From: Thermoanaerobacter pseudethanolicus ATCC 33223 | GTDB lineage: Bacteria; Bacillota; Thermoanaerobacteria; Thermoanaerobacterales; Thermoanaerobacteraceae | Direction of reading: 5' to 3' | Length of the DNA: 64,000 nucleotides | Assembly: GCF_000019085.1 (NCBI RefSeq) | Contig: NC_010321.1 | Location: 310,001-374,000 of the forward strand | Shown here: positions 20,001-26,770 of the stretch, one piece after another | Layout of the letters: every line of letters starts with the position of its first letter | Position numbering within the stretch: the first letter of the stretch is position 1 | Notes under the pieces: model-generated | Database searches by the model: none | Told to the model about the DNA's origin: nothing | Seen by the model: the letters and a program-made list of their open reading frames with translations, nothing else | Translations under genes and position numbers: made by a program

Positions 20001-20600
20001 GGTTTTGGAGGGCTTGACCATGTCATAGCATCAGGGGAAGATGTAAATATCCTGGTGCTGGATACAGAAGTTTATTCCAATACAGGAGGACAGTCCTCAA
20101 AATCTACGCCGTTAGGGGCAATTGCAAAATTTGCGGCAGCAGGTAAGAGGACAAGCAAAAAGGATTTAGGTTTGATGGCTATGAGTTATGGATACGTGTA
20201 TGTGGCACAAATTGCAATGGGAGCAAATATGAACCAGATGATAAAGGCTTTTGTGGAGGCAGAAAAGTACAAAGGACCGTCACTTATAATAGCATACGCT
20301 CCTTGCATAAACCATGGCATAAAGTCAGGCATGGGGACAAGTATAATGGAGGAGAAAAAAGCTGTGGAGTCTGGTTATTGGCACCTTTACAGGTTTAATC
20401 CAGAACTTAAAAAAGAAGGGAAGAATCCTTTTGTACTTGATTTTAAAGAGCCAACAAAATCTTTTAGAGAATTTATTGAAGGTGAGATACGGTATTCTTC
20501 ACTTAAAAACGTGTTTCCTGATATTGCAGAAAAACTTTATCAAATGGCAGAAGAGACTGCGAAAGAGCGATTTAAAAGATATAAAAAGCTGGCAGAATAA
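17085..20600 (+). CDS. nifJ: Pyruvate:ferredoxin (flavodoxin) oxidoreductase, single-chain
   Basis: The protein has 1171 residues, the standard homodimeric length. Domains in order are the pyrimidine-binding domain (SYAFTEVAAIYPITPSSPMAE), domain II, the gamma domain (GLGSDGTVGANKSAIKIIG), an EKR-type linker, a 2[4Fe-4S] ferredoxin domain with CIQCNQCSFVCP (~689) and CTGCGNCADVC (~745), and the C-terminal TPP domain with ACPGCGET (cluster cysteines) and GGDGWAYDIGFGGLDH. It oxidises pyruvate with CoA to acetyl-CoA and CO2, reducing ferredoxin; in a fermenting anaerobe it feeds hydrogenases and acetate/ethanol formation. GTGAGGAGG precedes ATG 17085. It is monocistronic with a strong terminator. 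Confidence 0.96.
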   Translation: MKKSMKTMDGNTAAAYASYAFTEVAAIYPITPSSPMAENVDEWAAHGKKNIFGQPVKVVEMQSEAGAAGAVHGSLTAGALTTTYTASQGLLLMIPNMYKIAGELLPGVFHVSARAISAHALSIFGDHQDVMAVRQTGFALLSSSNVQEAMDMGFIAHLCAIKSRVPFLHFFDGFRTSHEMQKIEVVEYEDIAKLLDLKAVKEFRDRALNPEHPVVRGTAQNPDIYFQGREVANKFYEKVPEIVEDYMKKFKELTGREYHPFDYYGAKDAEYIIVAMGSVCDTIEETIDYLMKKGEKVGLIKVHLYRPFSEKHFFNVLPGTVKKIAVLDRTKEPGSIGEPLYLDLVKAFYHKDKKPVIVGGRYGLGSKDTTPSQIIAVYDNLKKDYPKDRFTIGIVDDVTYTSLEEGEFVETTPEGTVSCKFWGLGSDGTVGANKSAIKIIGDNTDLYVQAYFQYDSKKSGGTTISHLRFGKKPIKSSYLVNHADYIACHNKSFIYNYDVLKGLKKGGTFVLNCPWSKEELDDKLPASMKRYIAENSINFYIIDAVSIAQEVGLGGRINMIMQTVFFKLINIIPFEEAVKYLKDSIQKAYGKKGQDIVEMNLRAVDKSIEALVKVEVPEEWKNAKEGQKIIKPEPDFVKNIQRPIERNEGDLLPVSAFVGMEDGTFPTGTTAYEKRGIAVLIPEWQIDNCIQCNQCSFVCPHAVIRPFLLTEKEVKKAPPTFNVKKAIGRGLEGLWYRIQVSPLDCTGCGNCADVCPAPTKALIMKPAEEQIEKEARNWEYAVTLDVKDNLVDKTTLKGSQFAKPLFEFSGACPGCGETPYIKLLTQLFGDRMMIANATGCSSIYGASAPSIPYTTNKEGKGPAWANSLFEDNAEFGYGMFLANKQIRERLRDLMKEAINMTIDDELKAAFQEWIDGMEDGDKSKLASQKILNIINKGSYTNNEIIKEILDKKDFLVKKSQWIIGGDGWAYDIGFGGLDHVIASGEDVNILVLDTEVYSNTGGQSSKSTPLGAIAKFAAAGKRTSKKDLGLMAMSYGYVYVAQIAMGANMNQMIKAFVEAEKYKGPSLIIAYAPCINHGIKSGMGTSIMEEKKAVESGYWHLYRFNPELKKEGKNPFVLDFKEPTKSFREFIEGEIRYSSLKNVFPDIAEKLYQMAEETAKERFKRYKKLAE

Positions 20601-20602
20601 CA

Positions 20603-20640
20603 ATTCCGGGCGTATGCCCGGAATCGTTATTTTTTGTTTT
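20603..20640 (+). terminator. Terminator after the PFOR gene
   Basis: ATTCCGGGC-GTAT-GCCCGGAAT, a perfect 9-bp GC-rich stem, followed by CGTTATTTTTTGTTTT. The T-rich tail overlaps the end of the convergent small gene. Confidence 0.9.
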
Positions 20641-20788
20641 CTTCTACCCATTCTTTTGCGTTTATTACTTCATTTTCACTTGGGATAGGCACATTTGATT
20701 CTTCTTTTACATTTTGTATGTTTGCCCAGGAAGCAGTCTTATGATTTTCTATTGGCATTTTGTGAGGTTTTTTTGGTTTTTTAGTCAT
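20627..20788 (-). CDS. Small conserved protein, DUF3787-like
   Basis: The protein has 53 residues and is hydrophilic. After a basic N terminus (MTKKPKKPHK) come MPIENHKTASWANI and ESNVPIPSENEVINAKEWV, a pattern I recall from the DUF3787 family of Clostridia. An AAAGGAG site precedes the ATG. There are no membrane segments or catalytic motifs. Function is unknown; family members are found in spore-formers. It converges on the PFOR gene. Confidence 0.75.
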   Translation of the reverse strand: MTKKPKKPHKMPIENHKTASWANIQNVKEESNVPIPSENEVINAKEWVEENKK

Positions 20789-20944
20789 ACAATCACTCCT
20801 TTAAATGTATTATTTTCGATAATTGAAGAAATTATGACTATTATTGTGATAACCTGAGGGGTGTAAATTTCTTTTCTTTCTTAGGTTACAGTTCAAAATA
20901 GCAGTATAATTATTGTTATAATCATGGGATGAGGAGAGATTGAA

Positions 20945-21352
20945 ATGGAGATAAGAGGACATCACTTTTTGTGTATGTTGGGCTTTAGAGGGCTTGGTTA
21001 TGATGAAAAATTTGTTAAAAATATGGATGAAATTATTAGAAAATTAAATAATGAACAGGACATGTTGATAAAAGTTGTGGATAATGTGGATAATATTTGC
21101 GCCATGTGTCCAAACAATGTAGATGGAGAGTGCAAAATAGAGAATTATCCGGGAAGTGTGAGGGAAAAGGATAGGGCTATTTTAGAGGTTCTAGGTATAG
21201 AAGTAGGAGAAATATTAAGCTATAAAAAAATTATAAATCGAATTAGAGAAAAAATGACAGAAGAAAAGATGAGAGATATATGTAGGGATTGTGAATGGTT
21301 TAGCCTTGGGTATTGTTTAGAAGGGCTTAAAAAGTTAAAAGGCGGTGTGTGA
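20945..21352 (+). CDS. DUF1284 protein with cysteine clusters
   Basis: The protein has 135 residues. The N-terminal MEIRGHHFLCMLGFRGLGY is the DUF1284 hallmark. Two Cys groups, CAMCPNNVDGEC (~residues 56-67) and CRDCEWFSLGYC (~115-126), suggest a bound metal or iron-sulfur cluster, which is inference. ATG 20945 follows GAGGAGAG. Family members are widespread in anaerobes and methanogens, with no known activity. It stands alone between two terminators. Confidence 0.8.
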   Translation: MEIRGHHFLCMLGFRGLGYDEKFVKNMDEIIRKLNNEQDMLIKVVDNVDNICAMCPNNVDGECKIENYPGSVREKDRAILEVLGIEVGEILSYKKIINRIREKMTEEKMRDICRDCEWFSLGYCLEGLKKLKGGV

Positions 21353-21360
21353 CCGCCTTT
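21338..21360. terminator. Bidirectional terminator between convergent genes
   Basis: AAAGGCGGT-GTGTG-ACCGCCTTT overlaps the DUF1284 stop and ends at the permease stop; A and T flanks allow use on both strands. Confidence 0.75.
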
Positions 21361-22219
21361 ATAAGTCTCTTTGTGAAAAGCGCTTTGCACCGTAATAGAG
21401 GAGAAATACCACGTAGAAAAAGATGTATATGAACATGTAAATACTGGGTTGAGACATGCCGCCAAAGAGTCCTTGTGTCATAAAACTTATCCCACTACTT
21501 TGTGTCAAAAGCTCTGCGGTCATTTTTCTATATATGACATCTGTAGGAAGGATGAGGCTTGTAATTATCCCTGCGTTTATAAGGCTTTCTCCGCTTTTTA
21601 AGCCAAAGGTACCGACTTGACTTTGTTGCATTGCTGTTCCAATTTGTTCAAGAACACCTCCGACGAGGGCAATTCCATAAGCCATAATAGCTATGATGCC
21701 TGTGTTTACAGTCGAAAAAATTGAGCTGGAAGCTATTATAAGGGCTAAAAATACAATCGGTCCTAAGTCGAAGAAAAAAAGTCCTCTTAAAATATTGCTT
21801 GCTTCAAAGGTTATTTTAGCCCCCATAAAGATGTTTAAACCTACTACAGACAAAAACATGATGGAGCTGTATATTACAATCATAGTGCCTAACCCTATAA
21901 ATTTTCCCAAAACCAGTTCATATCTTTTTATAGGTTTCGATAAAACGGCGTATATGGTGCCGCTTTCTATTTCTCCTGATATGGCATTTACTGATGTCAA
22001 AACTACAAGAAAAGCCACTATGAAATTTGCGAAAAATAGACCGGCAGACAAAATTTGAGATTGAAAGATGATGTCATATATAGAATCGTTGGGACGCTCA
22101 AATATTTTACTTAAGCCGAAGGCATATATGGAAAGGTAGAGGAGGGACAAAAGGGAGACTAATAGAAAAGCCCGTTTTTTTAGCATCTCTTTAAATGTGT
22201 ATTTTATTATAGTTATCAC
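21359..22219 (-). CDS. ABC-2 type transporter permease
   Basis: The protein has 286 residues with about six membrane helices. A first helix around residues 17-35 is followed by the conserved cytoplasmic segment SGEIESGTIYAVLSKPIKRYELVLGKF, given here only as its key SGEIESG and KPIKR motifs, typical of NosY/CcmB-like ABC-2 permeases. GTG 22219 overlaps the stop of the ATPase gene, so the two are translationally coupled. It forms the membrane part of an exporter; substrate unknown. Its upstream neighbours are an ATPase, an anti-sigma factor and a sigma factor, so export may be under ECF control. Confidence 0.85.
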   Translation of the reverse strand: MITIIKYTFKEMLKKRAFLLVSLLSLLYLSIYAFGLSKIFERPNDSIYDIIFQSQILSAGLFFANFIVAFLVVLTSVNAISGEIESGTIYAVLSKPIKRYELVLGKFIGLGTMIVIYSSIMFLSVVGLNIFMGAKITFEASNILRGLFFFDLGPIVFLALIIASSSIFSTVNTGIIAIMAYGIALVGGVLEQIGTAMQQSQVGTFGLKSGESLINAGIITSLILPTDVIYRKMTAELLTQSSGISFMTQGLFGGMSQPSIYMFIYIFFYVVFLLYYGAKRFSQRDL

Positions 22220-23118
22220 GACACCTCATCCTTTCCAATTAAGTTTATGAATAAGTCTTCCAATGAAGAAGTTTGAGTATTTAATTGATATAGCTTTGCA
22301 CCTGCTTCTATTACCATTTTAGCTATAACTGGTATTTTTTCTCTGTCTTCTACTTTAAAAGAGAGTTTACCTTCTTCAAATTGAAATTCTTTTGATAAGC
22401 GAGAAATTTTTTCAATCAACTCTGAAGTATAGTCTGATACAATCATTTCTACATGGGTGTGTTCTTTTAATAGCTCTTCCAGTTTTCCTTCGGCTATTAT
22501 TCGGCCATGGTTTATTATGGCTACTTCATCGCATACCATTTCCACTTCACCTAAAAGGTGGCTATTTAAAAAAACAGTTTTGCCTTGGGATTTTAACTCT
22601 TTTATGATTTCTCTTACGTCAATTCGTCCTACAGGGTCAAGGGCTGACGTAGGTTCGTCTAAAAATACTATTTCTGGGTCGTTTAAAAGAGCTATCGCAA
22701 GTCCAATTCTTTGCTGCATTCCTTTGCTGTAATTTTTTATCTTTTTATTTTCATGGCCTTTTAGTTTTACCAACTCAAAAAGACTATCAATTTTTTTATT
22801 AGGATTTTTTATTTTGTGAAGTTCAGCGTGAAAAGTCAAAAGTTCTCTTCCTGTCATCCAGTCATGATATCTAAAGTTTTCGGGCAAAAATCCTATTTTT
22901 TCTCTTGACTTAGGAGTACCTATGGGTTTGCCAAGAATCCAAGCAAAACCAGAGGCAGGGTGAAGTAACCCCACCATGGTTTTTACAAAAGTGCTTTTTC
23001 CAGCACCATTTGGACCTAAAAATCCAAAAACCTGCCCTTTTTCTACAGAGAGTGTGACTTCTTTAAAGCCGCCTTTTCCATTAAACTGTTTTGTGAGATT
23101 TCGTGTTTCTAAAACCAT
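22216..23118 (-). CDS. ABC transporter ATP-binding protein
   Basis: The protein has 300 residues. Walker A is GPNGAGKST (~33-41), the Q-loop region is IGFLPENFRYHDWMTG, the ABC signature is YSKGMQQRIGLA, Walker B is IVFLDEPTSALDP and the H-loop is FLNSHLLGEVE. The ~75-residue C-terminal extension is usual for the CcmA/NosF/DrrA exporter group. It pairs with the ABC-2 permease that overlaps its stop. It starts 5 bp after the anti-sigma gene ends, in one operon. Confidence 0.92.
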   Translation of the reverse strand: MVLETRNLTKQFNGKGGFKEVTLSVEKGQVFGFLGPNGAGKSTFVKTMVGLLHPASGFAWILGKPIGTPKSREKIGFLPENFRYHDWMTGRELLTFHAELHKIKNPNKKIDSLFELVKLKGHENKKIKNYSKGMQQRIGLAIALLNDPEIVFLDEPTSALDPVGRIDVREIIKELKSQGKTVFLNSHLLGEVEMVCDEVAIINHGRIIAEGKLEELLKEHTHVEMIVSDYTSELIEKISRLSKEFQFEEGKLSFKVEDREKIPVIAKMVIEAGAKLYQLNTQTSSLEDLFINLIGKDEVS

Positions 23119-23122
23119 TTAA

Positions 23123-24283
23123 TCACCTCATTGAATTTGCAATTTGAATTAAGGTATTAATATTTACATCCCTAATCTGTGGATCTGTTTTTTCAGGAGA
23201 AGAACTTGTACCGAACATAGACAAGGCATACATTACTCCATTTTCATTCCAAGCAAGTGTAACCGTATCAGGAGAATACTTACTTGTGATTAAGAAGGCT
23301 TTGTTGCCTCTTATGTTTATTTCTTGGACGCTTTGTGCTTCAGTGATAGGTATAGGCAAAGTTTCTTTCCAGTTGTTTACATCTGCAATCTGTTTTTTCA
23401 AATGGTCAGGTAAAAAGGGTAAGTTAGCCAAAGCATCTATTACTTTATCCACATCTACTCCTTCTGGTACTATCACTTCAGGAGCGTTGTTTATTGAAAT
23501 GTGTATGCCTCTATAATTTTCTGAAGCATTTTTGTCTTTCATGGAGATATTAACTGTTTTGCCGATGTTTAAAATTACAGGTTTTTTATTGAGTTCTGAA
23601 GGGAATAGATGTGTTCCTCCAAATGTTTTAATGAGCTCATTAATTTTGTCGATATTGAGTACAAATTCAAAACCCTGATCTTTTCCTACATAAATGTGTT
23701 CTATTTCGAAATTGCTATCTGTCGGGAGCTTAATTTCATAATCCACCATAGATTTTAATTTGTCAATTTCATTTGGGGATACATCATATCCTTCAGGACC
23801 TCCATTTTTTAATATTTCTCCATATTCCTTTAAGTCAATATTTTTTATATCTCTTCTGTAAAACTCATTTTGAATTTGCCTCATATCATCAGGAGTTATT
23901 GTTATTACCTGCATCTTGTTAAGCCTTAGAAGGTTTAAAAGTTTAGCTTCTACATTTTTAAGGGGTGGGAAAAATACTGAGGCAGCTATAAATGCAATTA
24001 CAATGGCAGCAGCAATAGCTTTTTTGTATTTTGTAAACATGGCAAAAATTCCTCCTTTTTTATTATTTTCACTCAATTTTTCATTAAAACTTGCCCATGC
24101 TTCATTTAAGTCTATATTAGTAGTTTCTAAAGCTTTTGAGGTAAATTCATTTATAGACTTTAATTCTTCTAATTTTTCTCTGCATACATCACAGGTTTTT
24201 AAATGTTCTTCAACATTTTTTGCTGTAATTTCATCAAGTTCGTTGTCTATATATGCTTGGAGTGTTCCTTCATCGTAGCACAT
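23123..24283 (-). CDS. Membrane-bound zinc-finger anti-sigma factor with large extracytoplasmic part
   Basis: The protein has 386 residues. The N-terminal ZAS/zf-HC2 domain (Cys2 in MCYDEG, HLKTCDVC at ~27-34) would bind the sigma factor. One membrane helix lies at ~88-107 (KAIAAAIVIAFIAASVFF). The remaining ~280 residues are outside, acidic, and contain repeated alpha/beta segments resembling DUF4367-like C-terminal domains (LITSKYSPDTVTLAWNENG near the end). It is encoded directly after the sigma factor gene, as expected for a cognate pair. It should hold the ECF sigma inactive until an envelope signal arrives. The partner sigma gene carries a frameshift here. Confidence 0.85.
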   Translation of the reverse strand: MCYDEGTLQAYIDNELDEITAKNVEEHLKTCDVCREKLEELKSINEFTSKALETTNIDLNEAWASFNEKLSENNKKGGIFAMFTKYKKAIAAAIVIAFIAASVFFPPLKNVEAKLLNLLRLNKMQVITITPDDMRQIQNEFYRRDIKNIDLKEYGEILKNGGPEGYDVSPNEIDKLKSMVDYEIKLPTDSNFEIEHIYVGKDQGFEFVLNIDKINELIKTFGGTHLFPSELNKKPVILNIGKTVNISMKDKNASENYRGIHISINNAPEVIVPEGVDVDKVIDALANLPFLPDHLKKQIADVNNWKETLPIPITEAQSVQEINIRGNKAFLITSKYSPDTVTLAWNENGVMYALSMFGTSSSPEKTDPQIRDVNINTLIQIANSMR

Positions 24284-24285
24284 TT

Positions 24286-24787
24286 TTACACCTCCTTTTC
24301 ATATAATTCTTTAAACTTTTTTTGTGCTCTTGCTATGGTTGTGCCGACGGAGGTTTTCTTAAATTCCCAATGATATTGCTATTTCTTCGTAACTATATCC
24401 TGAATGTTTAAGTATTAGACACATCATATCTCTTTTACTCATTTTTAGGAGGACTTCTTTCACTTTAGCTCTTTCAAATTTTTTAATTGCTATTTCTTCA
24501 GGGTCTTCAAAAAATTCCTCTTGCGTGTTTTTAAAAACTTCCAGTTCTCTTATTTTTGTGTTTTTTTCACTGCGGATATAATTTAAGGCATGATTTATTG
24601 CCACTTTGGATAACCAACCTCCTATATTTTCATTGTGACGGGGAGGATTTTTAAAATACTTTATAAAAACTTCTTGAGTAATGTCTTCCGCTTTGAATTC
24701 GTCTTTTATCATCCAAGAAATTTGATTTAAAACTTTTGGATAATATTTTTCAAAGATATCTTTGAAACTTTCCTCTATTTTGAACAC
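24286..24787 (-). pseudogene. ECF sigma factor gene, frameshifted in region 4
   Basis: ATG 24787 starts a typical ECF sigma: region 2 reads FEKYYPKVLNQISWMIKDEF and DITQEVFIKYFK, then GGWLSKVAINHALNYIR. Region 4 begins YSYEEIAISLGI and stops at TAA (24359-24361) after 142 residues. In the next frame the sequence continues as KKTSVGTTIARAQKKFKEL and ends at TAA 24286-24288, just ahead of the anti-sigma ATG. The full span is 502 bp, one base more than 167 codons, so a single extra T in the ATTT run explains the break. Without the second helix of the -35-binding motif the product should be inactive, unless the base is a sequencing error. Confidence 0.85.
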
Positions 24788-24849
24788 CTCCCCTATGTCT
24801 TTTCACTAATAATAACACATCTAAAGTCAATTTTGTGACAAAAACTTTT

Positions 24850-24914
24850 CAGACGAAGGGGACGGTTCCTCTTGTCTGAATTTTTCAGATGAAAAGAACC
24901 GTCCCCTTCGTCTG
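24850..24914. repeat. Long palindromic intergenic repeat
   Basis: CAGACGAAGGGGACGGTTC (24850-24868) is matched exactly by its reverse complement at 24896-24914. Inside, CTCTTGTCTGA and TCAGATGAAAAG extend the pairing imperfectly around a short T-rich loop. The GC-rich GGGGACGGTTC core contrasts with the AT-rich surroundings. It lies between two divergent genes, so termination is not its obvious job. It resembles a dispersed palindromic repeat rather than a gene-specific signal. Confidence 0.75.
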
Positions 24915-24975
24915 GATTTTATTTTTTGTGGGAAGTGCTATATAATTATATCGGTGTTTTTAAAAAGGTGCGGGG

Positions 24976-25926
24976 GTGTTAAATTTGGAGAGGATAAAGA
25001 GTTATTATCCTTATTTAGCAGGAATAGGAATGGCATCAATTTTTGGATTTTCTTTTATGTTTACCTCTATGGGGCTTGATGTAGCTTCTCCTATGGAGCT
25101 TATAGCCTATCGTTTTTTACTTGCAGCATTTATGATTACTCTTTTGTGGGTATTTGGAATTATTAAACTTAATTATAGAGGGAAAAATCTGTGGCCATTG
25201 TTTTTATTGTCTCTATCAGAGCCTGTTGTGTATTTTATATTTGAAACATATGGTGTAAAATATACATCCTCTTCTCTTTCTGGTTTGATGATAGCTTTAA
25301 TTCCTGTTGCTGTTACCGCTTTGGCGGCGGTATTTTTAAAGGAAAGGCCTTCTTTGTATCAGCTTTTCTTTATTCTTTTGTCTGTTACAGGAGTTGCTTT
25401 TATAATTTTTATGACAGGTGTTGAAAGCCGTAATACGTCAATTATAGGTTTTGTATATCTTTTAGGAGCAGTCTTATCTGCAGCTTTTTACAGTATTTTA
25501 GCAAGAAAGTCTTCTTTAGAATTTTCACCTATTGAGATAACCTTTGTCATGATGTGGTTTGCCGCAATTTCTTTCAATCTTTTAAATTTAATTGATAGAT
25601 TAGCAAAAGGCTATCCTATTTCTGACTATTTCAGGGATTTAACTGATTACAGAGTACTTATTCCTGTGCTATATCTAGGTGTTTTATCTTCTGTTGTAGC
25701 GTATTTTTTAAACAATTACGCTCTTTCAAAATTGCCTGCATCTCAAGCTTCAGTTTTTGCAAATTTGACCACAGTAATTTCGGTAATAGCGGGGATCACC
25801 ATAAGACGTGAAGCTTTTTATTGGTATCATATAATAGGAGCTATTATGATATTGATAGGAGTATGGGGGACAAATTATTTTGGAAAAGTGTCTCAACCGA
25901 TTATTTCTTCAGAAGAAACACACTGA
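24976..25926 (+). CDS. EamA/DMT-family permease
   Basis: The protein has 316 residues in ten membrane helices, arranged as two repeats of five, as in the drug/metabolite transporter superfamily. First-repeat motifs are FGFSFMFTSMGLD and AYRFLLAA; at the end of repeat one, SLSGLMIALIPV and AVFLKERPSLYQ; the second repeat ends with LPASQASVFANL and IIGAIMILIGVWG. It probably exports a small metabolite or amino acid; substrate unknown. The start is GTG 24976 (AAGGTG upstream) or TTG 24985 (GGGGGTG upstream); the difference is three residues. Confidence 0.88.
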   Translation: MLNLERIKSYYPYLAGIGMASIFGFSFMFTSMGLDVASPMELIAYRFLLAAFMITLLWVFGIIKLNYRGKNLWPLFLLSLSEPVVYFIFETYGVKYTSSSLSGLMIALIPVAVTALAAVFLKERPSLYQLFFILLSVTGVAFIIFMTGVESRNTSIIGFVYLLGAVLSAAFYSILARKSSLEFSPIEITFVMMWFAAISFNLLNLIDRLAKGYPISDYFRDLTDYRVLIPVLYLGVLSSVVAYFLNNYALSKLPASQASVFANLTTVISVIAGITIRREAFYWYHIIGAIMILIGVWGTNYFGKVSQPIISSEETH

Positions 25927-25935
25927 AATTCTGTA

Positions 25936-25995
25936 TTTACATTACATAGAGAATGTGATATACTTTTAACGTAACCCTATACCATACGGGGGCAT
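25936..25995 (+). promoter_or_regulatory. Promoter with CsoR-like operator, no intact gene behind it
   Basis: TTTACA (25936-25941) and TATACT (25959-25964) are spaced 17 bp. At 25979-25995, ATACCATACGGGGGCAT agrees closely with the B. subtilis CsoR operator core (TACCCTACGGGGGTATG, from memory). A copper-responsive repressor could sit here. The downstream DNA holds only decayed coding sequence. Confidence 0.55.
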
Positions 25996-26012
25996 ATATT
26001 AGTCCAAAAAGG

Positions 26013-26034
26013 ATGCGGTATAAAAATACCGCAT
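26013..26034 (+). terminator. Hairpin behind the CsoR-like site
   Basis: ATGCGGTAT-AAAA-ATACCGCAT, a 9-bp stem followed by TTATTATAG. The T tract is weak, so it may be a leader structure rather than a true terminator. Another 10-bp inverted repeat (GTACTTTAAT at 26060-26069 and its complement at 26094-26103) follows. Confidence 0.5.
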
Positions 26035-26145
26035 TTATTATAGAGGAGTGATTTTATTAGTACTTTAATTAGTATAGCATGTTTTTGCGTTTTATTAAAG
26101 TACAAAAAGAGAGATAATAAATATAAAAAGTTTTTGAGGTGAAAC

Positions 26146-26483
26146 TATGGAGAGAGATGTAAAAGAAGCTCTAGAAATGTTAGGCAGAGGGAGATGAAAC
26201 TTTTGAGGTTGTGGCTACATACAATGCCATGCATCACATGAGGAATTATAAAAAGGTACTGGATGAGATGGTGAGGGTCTGTAAAAAAGGCGGTAGTATT
26301 CTTATATCCGAATTAAACGAATATGGGAGGAAAGTTGTTGCTGAAAGACACAAAGAGAGAGGAAGCTATCATGAAGCAAATATAAGCATTGAAGATATTG
26401 CAAAGTATTTAGAAGTCGAATATGCTTTAATAGGAGAAATAAAAAAGGCAGAAAGGACAGATATTTTTATATCCAAAAAATGA
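26146..26483 (+). pseudogene. SAM-dependent methyltransferase gene with internal deletion
   Basis: After GAGGTGAAACT, ATG 26146 opens a frame of 16 codons (MERDVKEALEMLGRGR) that stops at 26194-26196. One frame over, GDETFEVVATYNAMHHM begins a class I methyltransferase C-terminal half: NYKKVLDEMVRVCKKGGSIL, ISELNEYG, and the final strand TDIFISKK. The SAM-binding half with its GxGxG motif is missing, and the two ends are joined out of frame. The gene is non-functional. It sits behind the decayed CsoR-like promoter region. Confidence 0.75.
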
Positions 26484-26507
26484 CAATTATTAAGGAAAAA
26501 TTTATCG

Positions 26508-26535
26508 TTGACAAGACATGAAAATATGATAAAAT
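26508..26535 (+). promoter_or_regulatory. Promoter of tRNA-Glu
   Basis: TTGACA at 26508-26513 and TAAAAT at 26530-26535, 16 bp apart, about 16 bp before the tRNA. Confidence 0.65.
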
Positions 26536-26551
26536 AAGTAATGTCTTTTGT

Positions 26552-26626
26552 GGCCCCGTGGTCAAGAGGTTAAGACACCGCCCTTTCACGGCGGCAACAC
26601 GGGTTCGAATCCCGTCGGGGTCACCA
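26552..26626 (+). tRNA. tRNA-Glu (anticodon UUC)
   Basis: The cloverleaf is complete: acceptor GGCCCCG pairs with CGGGGTC, the D arm contains GTGGTCAAGAGGTTAAGAC, the anticodon loop CTTTCAC carries TTC, and the T arm is ACGGGTTCGAATCCCGT. Discriminator A and CCA are encoded. The product is charged with Glu and is a substrate for the MnmA thiolation encoded at 6.5 kb. Confidence 0.97.
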
Positions 26627-26643
26627 TTTAAGTTAAGAAATAA

Positions 26644-26674
26644 AATGTCGCACAAAGGTGCGACATTATTTTTT
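26644..26674 (+). terminator. Terminator after tRNA-Glu
   Basis: AATGTCGCAC-AAAG-GTGCGACATT, a perfect 10-bp stem with 4-nt loop, then ATTTTTTAT. Confidence 0.9.
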
Positions 26675-26675
26675 A

Positions 26676-26741
26676 TGTCGAAAGAAAAATTACATATATA
26701 ACAAAAATTAACAAATAAAACCATCACCTTAATGTTATAAT
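26676..26741 (+). promoter_or_regulatory. spoIIE promoter with Spo0A box and 22-bp spacer
   Basis: TGTCGAA at 26676-26682 matches the Spo0A box TGNCGAA. TTAACA at 26708-26713 and TATAAT at 26736-26741 are separated by 22 bp. Spo0A-activated SigA promoters of B. subtilis spoIIG and spoIIE are known for unusually long 21-22 bp spacers, so this arrangement fits activation by phosphorylated Spo0A at sporulation onset. Confidence 0.65.
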
Positions 26742-26770
26742 TTAGAAAAAACGAGAGGTGGTGGTTTTTT

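Noticed and set aside
26467-26727. 86-codon minus-strand ORF across tRNA-Glu
   Set aside because: It is the antisense of the tRNA gene and its flanking signals, with no ribosome site; antisense tRNA frames are a known artefact.
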